DNA from: Bacillota bacterium
GTDB lineage: Bacteria; Bacillota; Clostridia; Christensenellales; SZUA-584
Length of the DNA: 64,000 nt
Assembly: GCA_023416745.1 (NCBI GenBank)
Contig: JAEZHF010000003.1
Coordinates: forward strand, 1 to 64,000
Direction: 5' to 3'
A model generated the notes under the pieces. It was given only the letters and a program-made list of their open reading frames with translations. It was not told the DNA's origin and made no database searches. Shown in pieces: positions 52,149-60,076 of this stretch. Position 1 is the first letter of the stretch. The number at the start of each line of letters is the position of its first letter. The position numbers were made by a program, and so were the translations under genes.

Positions 52149-53924
52149 ATGTCTATCAGTTTGTGTATGATTGTGAAGGATGAAGAAGCCATGCTGGGCC
52201 GGTGCCTTGAAAGCATCCGGCATCTGGCGGATGAAATCGTGATCGTGGATACCGGCTCTGCCGACCGGACACAGCATATTGCCCAGTCTTTCGGCGCAAA
52301 GGTCTATGAATTCGACTGGGACGACAGCTTTGCCCATGCCCGCAATTTTGCGCTTGGCAAGGCAGAGATGGACTGGATACTGCTGATGGACGCGGACGAT
52401 GAATTTGAAGCGGCGGATACCCAAAAGCTGTGCGAACTGCTTTTGAGGGACAACGAAGCCGACATCTACTACTTTCAGACGCTCAGCTTCATGGGGGATG
52501 TGCCGGACAGGAGCAAAACGATATCCAATATGAACGTCCGGCTGGTGCGCAACCGCAGGGGCTACCGGTTCAAGGGTGATATCCATGAGCAGCTGGTGAA
52601 CGACAGCGTACCGGTGAGCCGAGTGGGCATGGCTGACATCCGCATCTACCACCGCGGTTATCTGAACAGCGTGGTGACATCCAAGCAAAAGCGCGAACGC
52701 AACATCGCCCTGATCAGAAAGGAGCTGGAAAAGGAGCCGGACAATCCGTTTATGCTCTGTAACATGGGCAACGAATGTTATTCGCTGCGGCAGTTTGAGG
52801 ATGCACTGTCGTGGTATCTGAAAAGCTGGGAACAATTCGACAGCCGCAGAGGATTCAGCTCCAAGATGCTGATCCGCATCATATCCTGCTGCGAACTGCT
52901 GGGCAAAACGGAGGATCAGCAGCGGTTCATCAAGGAGGGCCTTAAGCTGTACCCCGACTTCACTGACCTTGAGTTTATCCGTGCCAGCGACTTTCTGCGC
53001 CGAAAAAAATACCTCACGGCCATCAAATCGTTCAAAAAATGCCTGAAGATGGGCGAGCCGCCGCTGCTCTACAGCTACGCCGCCGGCGTCGGCAGCTACC
53101 GGTCGCAGTATATGCTGCTTGGTATTTATGACGAGCTGGGCGACCGTGAGGAAGCGCTGCGCTGGAGCCGCGCGGCCATCAGGAGCAACCCGGATTACAC
53201 AGACGCGTATCTGCAGCTGGGGCGCATGCTGCTGGAAAACAAGATGCCGGTAAAATCGATCAAAGCGCAGCTGACACGTCTGGCGCAGCCCGCGCAGAAC
53301 CCGGCGCGGTACTTGTTCCTGTCCGATGTATTCTACACGCTGCGGCAGTTTGAGACGGCGCTTGAGTTCATCCGCACAGCCCGCGCGCAAAATGCCGCTT
53401 CCGCTGACAGATTAGACTATAACGAAGGCGCCTGCCTGCTGCATTTGCGCAAGTTCAGGGACGCGGCGGCATCGCTGGAAAGGGTGACAAGCGGGGATGA
53501 CGCGGACAAAGCGCTGTTTCTTCGCCGACTGTGTGCGCTGCTGGACAGCGGCGTTTCCGCTCCGCCGCGCGGCAGCGGCACGTGGTTTGATGTGATGAAC
53601 GCCGCGGAGAAGATCGAACGGGGCATCTCGTGCTACCCGCTGGCGGACGATGCGGAGGCATCGCAAGCCTATATAGCGCCCATATTCGGCCTGCTGGACC
53701 TGCTGTTGCAGCTGGGCGAGTTCGACCTGTTTGACCGCGCGCGGCAGCTCTTAAATCTGGTGACCGACGACAGCGTACTGCTGCGGCTGGGCAAGCTGTA
53801 TTTCCGGAACGGCTTTTTTCCGCTGGCCTTTGGAGAACTGACACGGTCGCTGACGCTCACCGGCCACATCGACGCCGAAGCGCTGGATATGATGAAACAG
53901 TGTCTGGCATCGCCGCAGCGGTAG
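52149..53924 (+). CDS. GT2 glycosyltransferase with TPR tail
   Basis: 591 residues. An N-terminal GT-A fold of the SunS/GT2 group: ISLCMIVKDEEAMLGRCLES, IVDTGSADRT, a DxD motif in LLMDADDEFE, and IHEQL near 142. The remaining ~370 residues are TPR and coiled helices. SunS-like enzymes add sugars to Cys/Ser of peptides. Located 59 bp after DUF6385, so DUF6385 may be its acceptor (inference). Confidence 0.8.
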   Translation: MSISLCMIVKDEEAMLGRCLESIRHLADEIVIVDTGSADRTQHIAQSFGAKVYEFDWDDSFAHARNFALGKAEMDWILLMDADDEFEAADTQKLCELLLRDNEADIYYFQTLSFMGDVPDRSKTISNMNVRLVRNRRGYRFKGDIHEQLVNDSVPVSRVGMADIRIYHRGYLNSVVTSKQKRERNIALIRKELEKEPDNPFMLCNMGNECYSLRQFEDALSWYLKSWEQFDSRRGFSSKMLIRIISCCELLGKTEDQQRFIKEGLKLYPDFTDLEFIRASDFLRRKKYLTAIKSFKKCLKMGEPPLLYSYAAGVGSYRSQYMLLGIYDELGDREEALRWSRAAIRSNPDYTDAYLQLGRMLLENKMPVKSIKAQLTRLAQPAQNPARYLFLSDVFYTLRQFETALEFIRTARAQNAASADRLDYNEGACLLHLRKFRDAAASLERVTSGDDADKALFLRRLCALLDSGVSAPPRGSGTWFDVMNAAEKIERGISCYPLADDAEASQAYIAPIFGLLDLLLQLGEFDLFDRARQLLNLVTDDSVLLRLGKLYFRNGFFPLAFGELTRSLTLTGHIDAEALDMMKQCLASPQR

Positions 53925-54136
53925 CCACGGCCGCGCCCTGCGGCTTGAGCAATATGGGTGCGCATGCAGGGGTGATTCCCGCTCGTCATATTGCGATAGC
54001 CCAAACCGTTGCAGCAAAACGGCTGACATCCGTAACCTGCGAAAATGACATCTCTTCGCACCTCGCGTACAGGTTGACGCAACCCCTGTCAGGCGGTATA
54101 GTGGTATTATCAAACCACTATTCGGAGGAATTTGCA

Positions 54137-54775
54137 TTGAGAATGAAGCGACTGGCCGCATTGGCCGTTATCATGACTTTACTGACACTGGCGCTGGCCG
54201 GATGCGGGCCGGACACCACAAAGCCCGACGTTATCGTCACACCGCCCGTAGAAGCCCCCGCGGAGACATCCGCTCAGGCCACCGAGCAGCCCGAGGCGAC
54301 CGAAGCGCCCGAAGCCCCCGAGCAGCCCGAAGCTCCGACAGCTGAATACGGATTTGATGCGGGCAAAACGCTGCCCGACTTTTCGGTGCCCATGACGGGC
54401 GGCGGCACGTTCACGCTGTCCGAGAAACTCGGCAAGCCCGTGTTCATCAACCTGTTCGCCACGTGGTGCCCGCCGTGTGTCGCCGAGATGCCGGAGATCG
54501 AGCAGCTGTACACCGAGATGGGCGGCGAAGTCGAATTCATCATCATCGATATCGGTGAGGACGAAGCGACCGCGCAGGGCTTCATGGACAGCAGCGGTTA
54601 CACGCTGCCCACGGCGTATTCCATAGACGGTGCGCCCTTCGGCTCAGACTACCTCATTCAGTTCATACCTCAGACGTTCGTGCTCAAGCCGGGCGGCACC
54701 ATTTCCGAGATCTTCGGCGGCGCGGCGAACTACGAAAGCTTCAAGACGGCGATTGAGGAGGCCATGGCGCAATGA
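54137..54775 (+). CDS. TlpA/ResA-like thiol-disulfide lipoprotein
   Basis: 212 residues from TTG 54137 (ggaggaa upstream); ATG 54143 is an alternative. Lipobox LALAGC, a Glu/Ala/Pro linker to about residue 70, then a thioredoxin fold with active site ATWCPPCVAEMPE and cis-Pro segment QFIPQTFVL. Acts outside the membrane. Overlaps by 4 bp a CxxC micro-protein and is followed by a 4Fe-4S membrane protein, suggesting these supply its electrons. Confidence 0.85.
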   Translation: MRMKRLAALAVIMTLLTLALAGCGPDTTKPDVIVTPPVEAPAETSAQATEQPEATEAPEAPEQPEAPTAEYGFDAGKTLPDFSVPMTGGGTFTLSEKLGKPVFINLFATWCPPCVAEMPEIEQLYTEMGGEVEFIIIDIGEDEATAQGFMDSSGYTLPTAYSIDGAPFGSDYLIQFIPQTFVLKPGGTISEIFGGAANYESFKTAIEEAMAQ

Positions 54776-54918
54776 GCCGCACAAAGCGAAAAGCCGTACA
54801 GACGGCGCTCTTCGGCGGCGGCGGCGTGCTGCTGGCACTGGGCATCATATTCGGCGACCTGCCCGTGATACTCGCCAAAGCGGTATTCATCTGTCTGGAG
54901 TGCATCGGAATTGGTTAG
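54772..54918 (+). CDS. CD1871A-family CxxC micro-protein
   Basis: 48 residues (ATG 54772, overlapping the tlpA stop as ATGA; TAG 54916-54918). One basic N-terminus, one membrane helix (ALFGGGGVLLALGIIFGDLP) and a terminal FICLECIGIG. It matches the CD1871A family, always between a TlpA-like gene and a 4Fe-4S gene. The CxxC near the membrane face is placed to relay electrons. Confidence 0.75.
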   Translation: MSRTKRKAVQTALFGGGGVLLALGIIFGDLPVILAKAVFICLECIGIG

Positions 54919-55783
54919 GCGGCGCATTGTGCAGGCGCTCACCGCACTGCTTTACAACATCAACCTCAAGGGCTTCTGGACAGGCCGCATCTATCAGGGG
55001 CCTCTCAAAAACGTCTGTGTACCGGGTCTTAACTGCTACTCGTGCCCCGGTGCGGTGGGTTCGTGTCCTTTGGGCTCACTGCAGTCGGCCATCGGCTCCG
55101 TCTACTTCAAGGTCAGCTTCTACGTGCTGGGCTTTCTGGTGCTCGCCGGAGCGCTGCTGGGCCGGTTCATCTGCGGCTGGGCCTGCCCGTTCGGGCTGAT
55201 ACAGGAGCTGCTGCACAAGATACCCTCCCGCAAGCTGCGGCATAAACGCGCGTTTGCGTGGCTCAAATACGGCAAGTATGTGATGCTCGGCGTGTTCGTG
55301 CTGCTGATGCCCGTGGTGTATTACATTCAGAACGGCGTGGCGTCGCCCGCTTTCTGTAAGTTTATCTGCCCCGCCGGTACGCTGGAGGCGGGCATACCGC
55401 TGGTGGCGCTGAACACATCGCTGCAGCAGAGCGTCGGCTGGCTGTTCTCCTGGAAGATGCTGATACTCGTCGGCATCGTCACGCTGTCGGTGTTCATCTG
55501 GCGGCCCTTCTGCCGCTTTCTGTGCCCGCTGGGCGCGATATACGGCTTCTTCAACCGCATATCCGTGTTCGGCATCCGGCTGGACACATCGGCCTGCACG
55601 CACTGCAAAGCCTGCGCGCGGGCCTGCAAGGCGGACATCGACCCATCCGTAACGCCCAACAGCGCCGAATGCGTGCGCTGCGGCGACTGCGTCAAAACCT
55701 GCCCCACCGAAGCGCTGAAGTTCGGCGCGGTGCATACGGGCAAGCCCGCTCCGTCGGCTGCCCGGCGGCGGGTGCAGTCATAA
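54911..55783 (+). CDS. 4Fe-4S membrane protein (NapH/YccM-like)
   Basis: 290 residues from TTG 54911, overlapping the micro-protein end by 8 bp (ggag 10 nt upstream). An N-terminal polar stretch with Cys pairs (NVCVPGLNCYSCPGAVGSCP), four membrane helices with CGWACPFG and CRFLCPLGAIYG motifs, and a C-terminal ferredoxin domain with two 4Fe-4S sets (CTHCKACARACK, CVRCGDCVKTCP). NapH/RnfB-type electron transfer to the extracellular thiol system is inferred. Confidence 0.85.
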   Translation: MVRRRIVQALTALLYNINLKGFWTGRIYQGPLKNVCVPGLNCYSCPGAVGSCPLGSLQSAIGSVYFKVSFYVLGFLVLAGALLGRFICGWACPFGLIQELLHKIPSRKLRHKRAFAWLKYGKYVMLGVFVLLMPVVYYIQNGVASPAFCKFICPAGTLEAGIPLVALNTSLQQSVGWLFSWKMLILVGIVTLSVFIWRPFCRFLCPLGAIYGFFNRISVFGIRLDTSACTHCKACARACKADIDPSVTPNSAECVRCGDCVKTCPTEALKFGAVHTGKPAPSAARRRVQS

Positions 55784-55804
55784 GACCATCAACGAAGCAT
55801 CCAT

Positions 55805-55842
55805 AAAAAAGCCTGACGGTGTGAAACCAGTCAGGCTTTTTT
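55805..55842 (+). terminator. Terminator after 4Fe-4S gene
   Basis: aaaaaagcctgac pairs with gtcaggctttttt; long, perfect stem. Confidence 0.9.
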
Positions 55843-55951
55843 GCGCAGCTGAAATTTGTGGCTTATGTATTTCATTTATTTTCACATTGAATTCGATGTC
55901 GAACCGTGTTAGTATATGCGACGGCTCAATTTTCAATCACAGGAGAGATAA

Positions 55952-56515
55952 ATGGCAACTGAAAAGACTGAGAACGGCATTGTAAACGCGGGACCACTGG
56001 GGCTCTTGGGCTTTGGTATGACGACAGTTCTTCTGAACCTGCACAACGCAAACATCATTCCGCTGTCCGCCGTGATACTGGCGATGGGGCTTTGCCTCGG
56101 CGGCGTGGCGCAAATCATTGCGGGCATCATCGAATTCAAGAACAGGAACACATTTGGCGGCACCGCCTTCACAGCCTACGGCTTTTTCTGGTGGTCGCTG
56201 GTGCTGATCTGGAACAATCCTTTCACGGGAATCAACGGCGCGGATGAGACGAGCATGGGTTTCTATCTGCTGCTGTGGGGCCTGTTCACGCTGTTCATGT
56301 TCATCGGTACGCTGAGGCACAACCGCATCACACAGATCGTGTTCCTGTCGCTCACAGTGCTGTTTCTGCTGCTGTCATTGGGTGACTTTACCGGAATACA
56401 CGCCATCAAGCTGATCGCCGGATGGGTGGGCATATTCTGCGGTGCGTCCGCGATATACAGCTGCCTGGGGCAGATCGTCAACAACGAATTCGGCAAGACT
56501 GTTCTGCCGCTGTAA
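55952..56515 (+). CDS. satP: Acetate/succinate transporter SatP (GPR1/FUN34/YaaH)
   Basis: 187 residues, six membrane helices; caggagag upstream. The N-terminal motif NAGPLGLLGFGMTTVLLNLH corresponds to the family NPAPLGL signature (Ala replaced by Gly, Pro kept), with narrow-pore residues in YGFFWWSLVLIWN. Proton-coupled uptake or release of acetate. Followed by a good terminator. Confidence 0.85.
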   Translation: MATEKTENGIVNAGPLGLLGFGMTTVLLNLHNANIIPLSAVILAMGLCLGGVAQIIAGIIEFKNRNTFGGTAFTAYGFFWWSLVLIWNNPFTGINGADETSMGFYLLLWGLFTLFMFIGTLRHNRITQIVFLSLTVLFLLLSLGDFTGIHAIKLIAGWVGIFCGASAIYSCLGQIVNNEFGKTVLPL

Positions 56516-56537
56516 CAACAGCTCTCGCGCCAAGACA

Positions 56538-56568
56538 CAAACAGCCGGTGACATGACCGGCTGTTTTT
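56538..56568 (+). terminator. Terminator after satP
   Basis: aaacagccggt pairs with accggctgttt around gacatg, with more T following. Confidence 0.85.
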
Positions 56569-56654
56569 ATCGTATTCGTAAGGGAGCTCAGCATCGGCGG
56601 CACTTGCAGTGCTGCCTCACCCGCGCTGAATACCGTCAGCTGCGGATAAAGCGG

Positions 56655-57404
56655 CTACGGCGTCAGTTTGCAGCGTACCACCAAGCGCCGGTTGCCGTGG
56701 CTGGTGCAGGTCAGCAGCGTCAACGCTGTGGGTCCCTGATAATCGTCCAGCTTCTCGGGCTGGTCAGGCCGGATGATCTCGGTTTCATATACCTCGTAAA
56801 CATAAGTCCTGTCCGGCGCGGCGAACGTGACGCGGTCTCCCTCCGTCAGTTCGGCCAGTCTGCCGAAGTGCGCACCGCTCGCATAGTCATGGCCTGTTAT
56901 CACCATGTTGCCCATTTCACCCGGCTGCGCCCCTTTATACCAGCACACCGACACTTTGAGCGCCTTTTCACTGTAATCAAGGATAACCGGCAGCGTCTGA
57001 GACGTCTTCTCCAGCGTCAGTGTACCTATCACCGAATATCCGTCTATGGTCTTCGGCGTGTCAAAACCTGCCGTCTGCACGTTGTTATCCGCACTGTTTT
57101 CAGAAGATCCCAAAGCAGTGTTTTCCAGCGCAGCCGTACTCGCAGACTGCTCATATTTGCCGAGCAGCGCCTGGCTGTTATGGCCGGCCGTGATGCCTTC
57201 CAGATAGAGCCCGATGCCAAGACCCGCCGCTACCAACAGCAGAACACCCGCCGCCGACAGCAGCACGCGCCCTGATTTGTGCTGCCAAGTGGATTTGAAG
57301 AAATCCTGAAAGCCCGCAAGAATGCGGGCTGCCGCCTGTTTGATCAATTTAAATACCTGCCGTAATATTATGCCCGTTGAGTTGGTCTGTTCTGCTGCAA
57401 ACAA
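56655..57404 (-). CDS. Sortase (class D/E-like)
   Basis: 249 residues if TTG 57404 is the start; TTG 57347 (residue 20), with gcagg upstream, may be the true one. Membrane anchor at about 47-69, then a sortase barrel with catalytic His172 (NMVITGHDY), Cys233 (LTLLTCTSH) and Arg240 or 244. Lies directly downstream of two LPGTG surface-protein genes on the same strand, its likely substrates. Confidence 0.85.
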   Translation of the reverse strand: MFAAEQTNSTGIILRQVFKLIKQAAARILAGFQDFFKSTWQHKSGRVLLSAAGVLLLVAAGLGIGLYLEGITAGHNSQALLGKYEQSASTAALENTALGSSENSADNNVQTAGFDTPKTIDGYSVIGTLTLEKTSQTLPVILDYSEKALKVSVCWYKGAQPGEMGNMVITGHDYASGAHFGRLAELTEGDRVTFAAPDRTYVYEVYETEIIRPDQPEKLDDYQGPTALTLLTCTSHGNRRLVVRCKLTP

Positions 57405-57444
57405 TTAAACGACCAGTCTCATCCATATCCTGTGCTTGTGCGTA

Positions 57445-59853
57445 CTACCGTTGAACTCCCTGTTTTCCTGCAGATTTTCTGTGCTTCAGGAAAACTGTTG
57501 AAACGACTGCAATGATGGCAAACGCGGCCAGCGCCCACACCCATGTGAAATCCTGTCCAGTTCCGGGCAGCTCGCTTTGCTCAATCGTGACCTCGTAGCT
57601 TGTACTCACGCCATCCACGGTGTAGATGATGCTGGACGTTCCCGCTTTGAGTGCTGTGAACGTGGCCGGGCTGTTGAACGTGGCCGAGAAGTATTCTTCA
57701 TCCCATCCCCATGTGCCGCCCGGGATGGTGGGCGTGAGCGTGATGCGGCCTCCGGTGTAAATATTGCCGGTGGGTACGCTGGCAGTGAGCGAGAGAAAAT
57801 GCGCTGTCAGAGAGTAACTGCTGCCTGCAGTGAGTGTATACGTCTCTGTGGCGGACACCGCCACACCCGAATCGGTCCAGCGTATAAACGGCGCGCCCGC
57901 GCCCGCAACGGCGGTCACCTGCGGTGCGTCTCCGAGGAACGGGTTAAATAACCGCAGCTCCACATACCCGTTGCCGTTGGCCGTGACGGAAATATTTGCG
58001 CCGGAAGAAACGGCCTGAATGCTTGTCAGGCGGTTATCTGAGCAATTCAGCTCGGTCGATGCCGCCAGCGCGCGCAGATCCAGTGAGGTCAGGCGGTTCG
58101 CTCGGCATTCAATATGCGTCACCGCGGGATTATTGGCAAAGCTCAAGGATGCGATTTGATTGTTATCACAAATCAGCCGAGTCAGCGCGGTGTTGCGGGA
58201 TATATCCAGTGCGGTGAGCGCATTGTTGTCGCAGGCGAGCTGCTCTAAAGCAGTGTTGGCGCGGATATCCAGCGCGGAGAGCGCATTGTCGCTGCAAAAC
58301 AGGCCGGTCAGCAGCGGATTGGCACTGACATCCAGAGCGGTCAGCTGGTTGTTTGCGACGGTCAGCTCTGTCAGCGCGGGGTTGTGACGTACATTCAGCT
58401 GCGAGAGCACGTTCTGTGCGCACGACAACGAGGCCAGCGCGGCGTTATGGCTGACGTCCAACGACGCCAGTTGATTGTCGCCGCAGTAAAGGTTTTGCAG
58501 CGCGGCATTGGCGGTCACATTCAGTGAGGTCAGATCGTTGCTTCCGCACTGTATCCCGTTCAGGTTCGGTGCGCCGCTCAAATCCAGCGAGGTCAGAAGA
58601 TTGTCCGAGCAATATATATTGACGAGCGATGTGTTGCCCGACAGCGTAAGCGACGTTAAGCTGTTGTCAAAACAAAATATCGTCTCGAGCGCCGCCGCTC
58701 CGCTCACATTCAGCGATGTCAGATTGTTTTGCGTGACAAGCAAATAGGTCAACTGCGATAAACCGCTCAGGTCCAGCGGCCCGGCCAGTGATTTGTTATA
58801 CCACTCACCCAAAGCCCCGATGGACACAACGCGGTGCGGCTCTGTGGACGACCATGCCACACCCGTCCATGTTGTGGGGTTGTCGGGGTGATAGGCGGCG
58901 TTGATCTGCTGACCGTTGGTTTGGCCGGACACAGCCGAGGGCTGGTTGAGGAAGGTTCTCAGTTTTGAGAAATCGTTGGCGTTGTAAACGGGCAGTACGC
59001 TGATGGCAATGGTATCGGTATCCGTTTGAGTGCCGCCGCTGCCGGAAAGCCCCAGGTCATTTGATACAATCTGCAAAGAAGCCGCGCCGGTGTAGCCCGG
59101 GGTGGGGGTAAACGTCAGCCCGTTCATGGCCATGTTGATGTCGGCTATGGCGGCTTGGAACGTCATCGTAGCGTCACTTGCCCCGCTGCCAACTATAAAA
59201 GACAAGCCTGATGTGCCGCTGAGTGTGACATATGCGTTGGTTACCGTCAGTGTCACTTGGATTGTGCCGCCGCCCGCATCCGCATCACTGACAGAGATTT
59301 GATTGCCGTTCGCTGCGGAAAACACCAGCGTCTCGTTTCTCGTCACCGTCTGTGCGCCCGGCACATGGTTGACCGGCGCGTCGTTGACGGCGGACACTGT
59401 CAGCGTGGCTGTCGTGCTGTCGGTCAATGCGCCGCCGTCGCCCGTATGCCCGTTGTCGCTGATATGAACGGTCAGCGTCACGTTTGATGTTGCATTGGGC
59501 GCGGTTGTGAATGTGACGCCGGAGGCGGCAATAAATGCGTTGATACCTGCAATAGCTCCGGTCAGGGTGAGTGTGCCCGTGCCGCTGCCGGCTGCTGTGA
59601 CTTCGGTCCCTGAGAGCGCGTTCAGCGTACCGCTGGGTACGGAAAACGTCACGGTGACACTGCCTGAGCCTGCATCCGGGTCAGCAAAGCTGATGCCCGT
59701 CAGCGCCGACGTGTTGTCTTCTATGACAACTATGGAGCCCGGAGCGGTGACGATGGGCGGCTGGTTGTCACCTTCTGCCGCCAGTGTCGTGACGGGCCCG
59801 CTCAGACCAAATATCAGCGCGGTGACGATCAGTAACGTTGTGATTCTTCTCAT
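57445..59853 (-). CDS. LPGTG-anchored surface protein with cadherin-like and leucine-rich repeats
   Basis: 802 residues from ATG 59853 (cggaggcacc). Signal peptide ending TTLAAEG. Two or three cadherin/Calx-beta-like repeats (residues ~30-290: PPIVTAPGSIVVIEDNTSAL, DAPVNHVPGAQTVTRNETLV). About 13 leucine-rich repeats follow (LTSLNVSGAAALETIFCFDN pattern, ~20 residues, Cys in the asparagine ladder). Then an Ig-like domain, LPGTG at 762, membrane helix and basic tail. Sortase substrate. Its last ~225 bp are ~93% identical to those of the gene at 60077. Confidence 0.85.
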   Translation of the reverse strand: MRRITTLLIVTALIFGLSGPVTTLAAEGDNQPPIVTAPGSIVVIEDNTSALTGISFADPDAGSGSVTVTFSVPSGTLNALSGTEVTAAGSGTGTLTLTGAIAGINAFIAASGVTFTTAPNATSNVTLTVHISDNGHTGDGGALTDSTTATLTVSAVNDAPVNHVPGAQTVTRNETLVFSAANGNQISVSDADAGGGTIQVTLTVTNAYVTLSGTSGLSFIVGSGASDATMTFQAAIADINMAMNGLTFTPTPGYTGAASLQIVSNDLGLSGSGGTQTDTDTIAISVLPVYNANDFSKLRTFLNQPSAVSGQTNGQQINAAYHPDNPTTWTGVAWSSTEPHRVVSIGALGEWYNKSLAGPLDLSGLSQLTYLLVTQNNLTSLNVSGAAALETIFCFDNSLTSLTLSGNTSLVNIYCSDNLLTSLDLSGAPNLNGIQCGSNDLTSLNVTANAALQNLYCGDNQLASLDVSHNAALASLSCAQNVLSQLNVRHNPALTELTVANNQLTALDVSANPLLTGLFCSDNALSALDIRANTALEQLACDNNALTALDISRNTALTRLICDNNQIASLSFANNPAVTHIECRANRLTSLDLRALAASTELNCSDNRLTSIQAVSSGANISVTANGNGYVELRLFNPFLGDAPQVTAVAGAGAPFIRWTDSGVAVSATETYTLTAGSSYSLTAHFLSLTASVPTGNIYTGGRITLTPTIPGGTWGWDEEYFSATFNSPATFTALKAGTSSIIYTVDGVSTSYEVTIEQSELPGTGQDFTWVWALAAFAIIAVVSTVFLKHRKSAGKQGVQR
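57541..57765 (-). repeat. Shared 3' segment of surface genes, copy 1
   Basis: Matches 60151-60375 at roughly 93%, covering the Ig-like domain and the LPGTG signal. Confidence 0.85.
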
Positions 59854-60076
59854 GGTGCCTCCGTATATTTTCATTAGCCGTTTATGTTCAGTATAACCGC
59901 ATCTTAGAAGGCAAGCAATCTTTGCCACATTAAAGCTTGGGCTGTGCCTGTGTTCACCAGCGATAAAAGTTTTCAGGGAGGAGCAGCACATCACCGCTGA
60001 ATCGTCCAGCCCCTCTGTCTTGTACCGACAGCAACCACGCGGGCTTTTCTGTGTCTTTATGCTTTTTTAAACGTTT

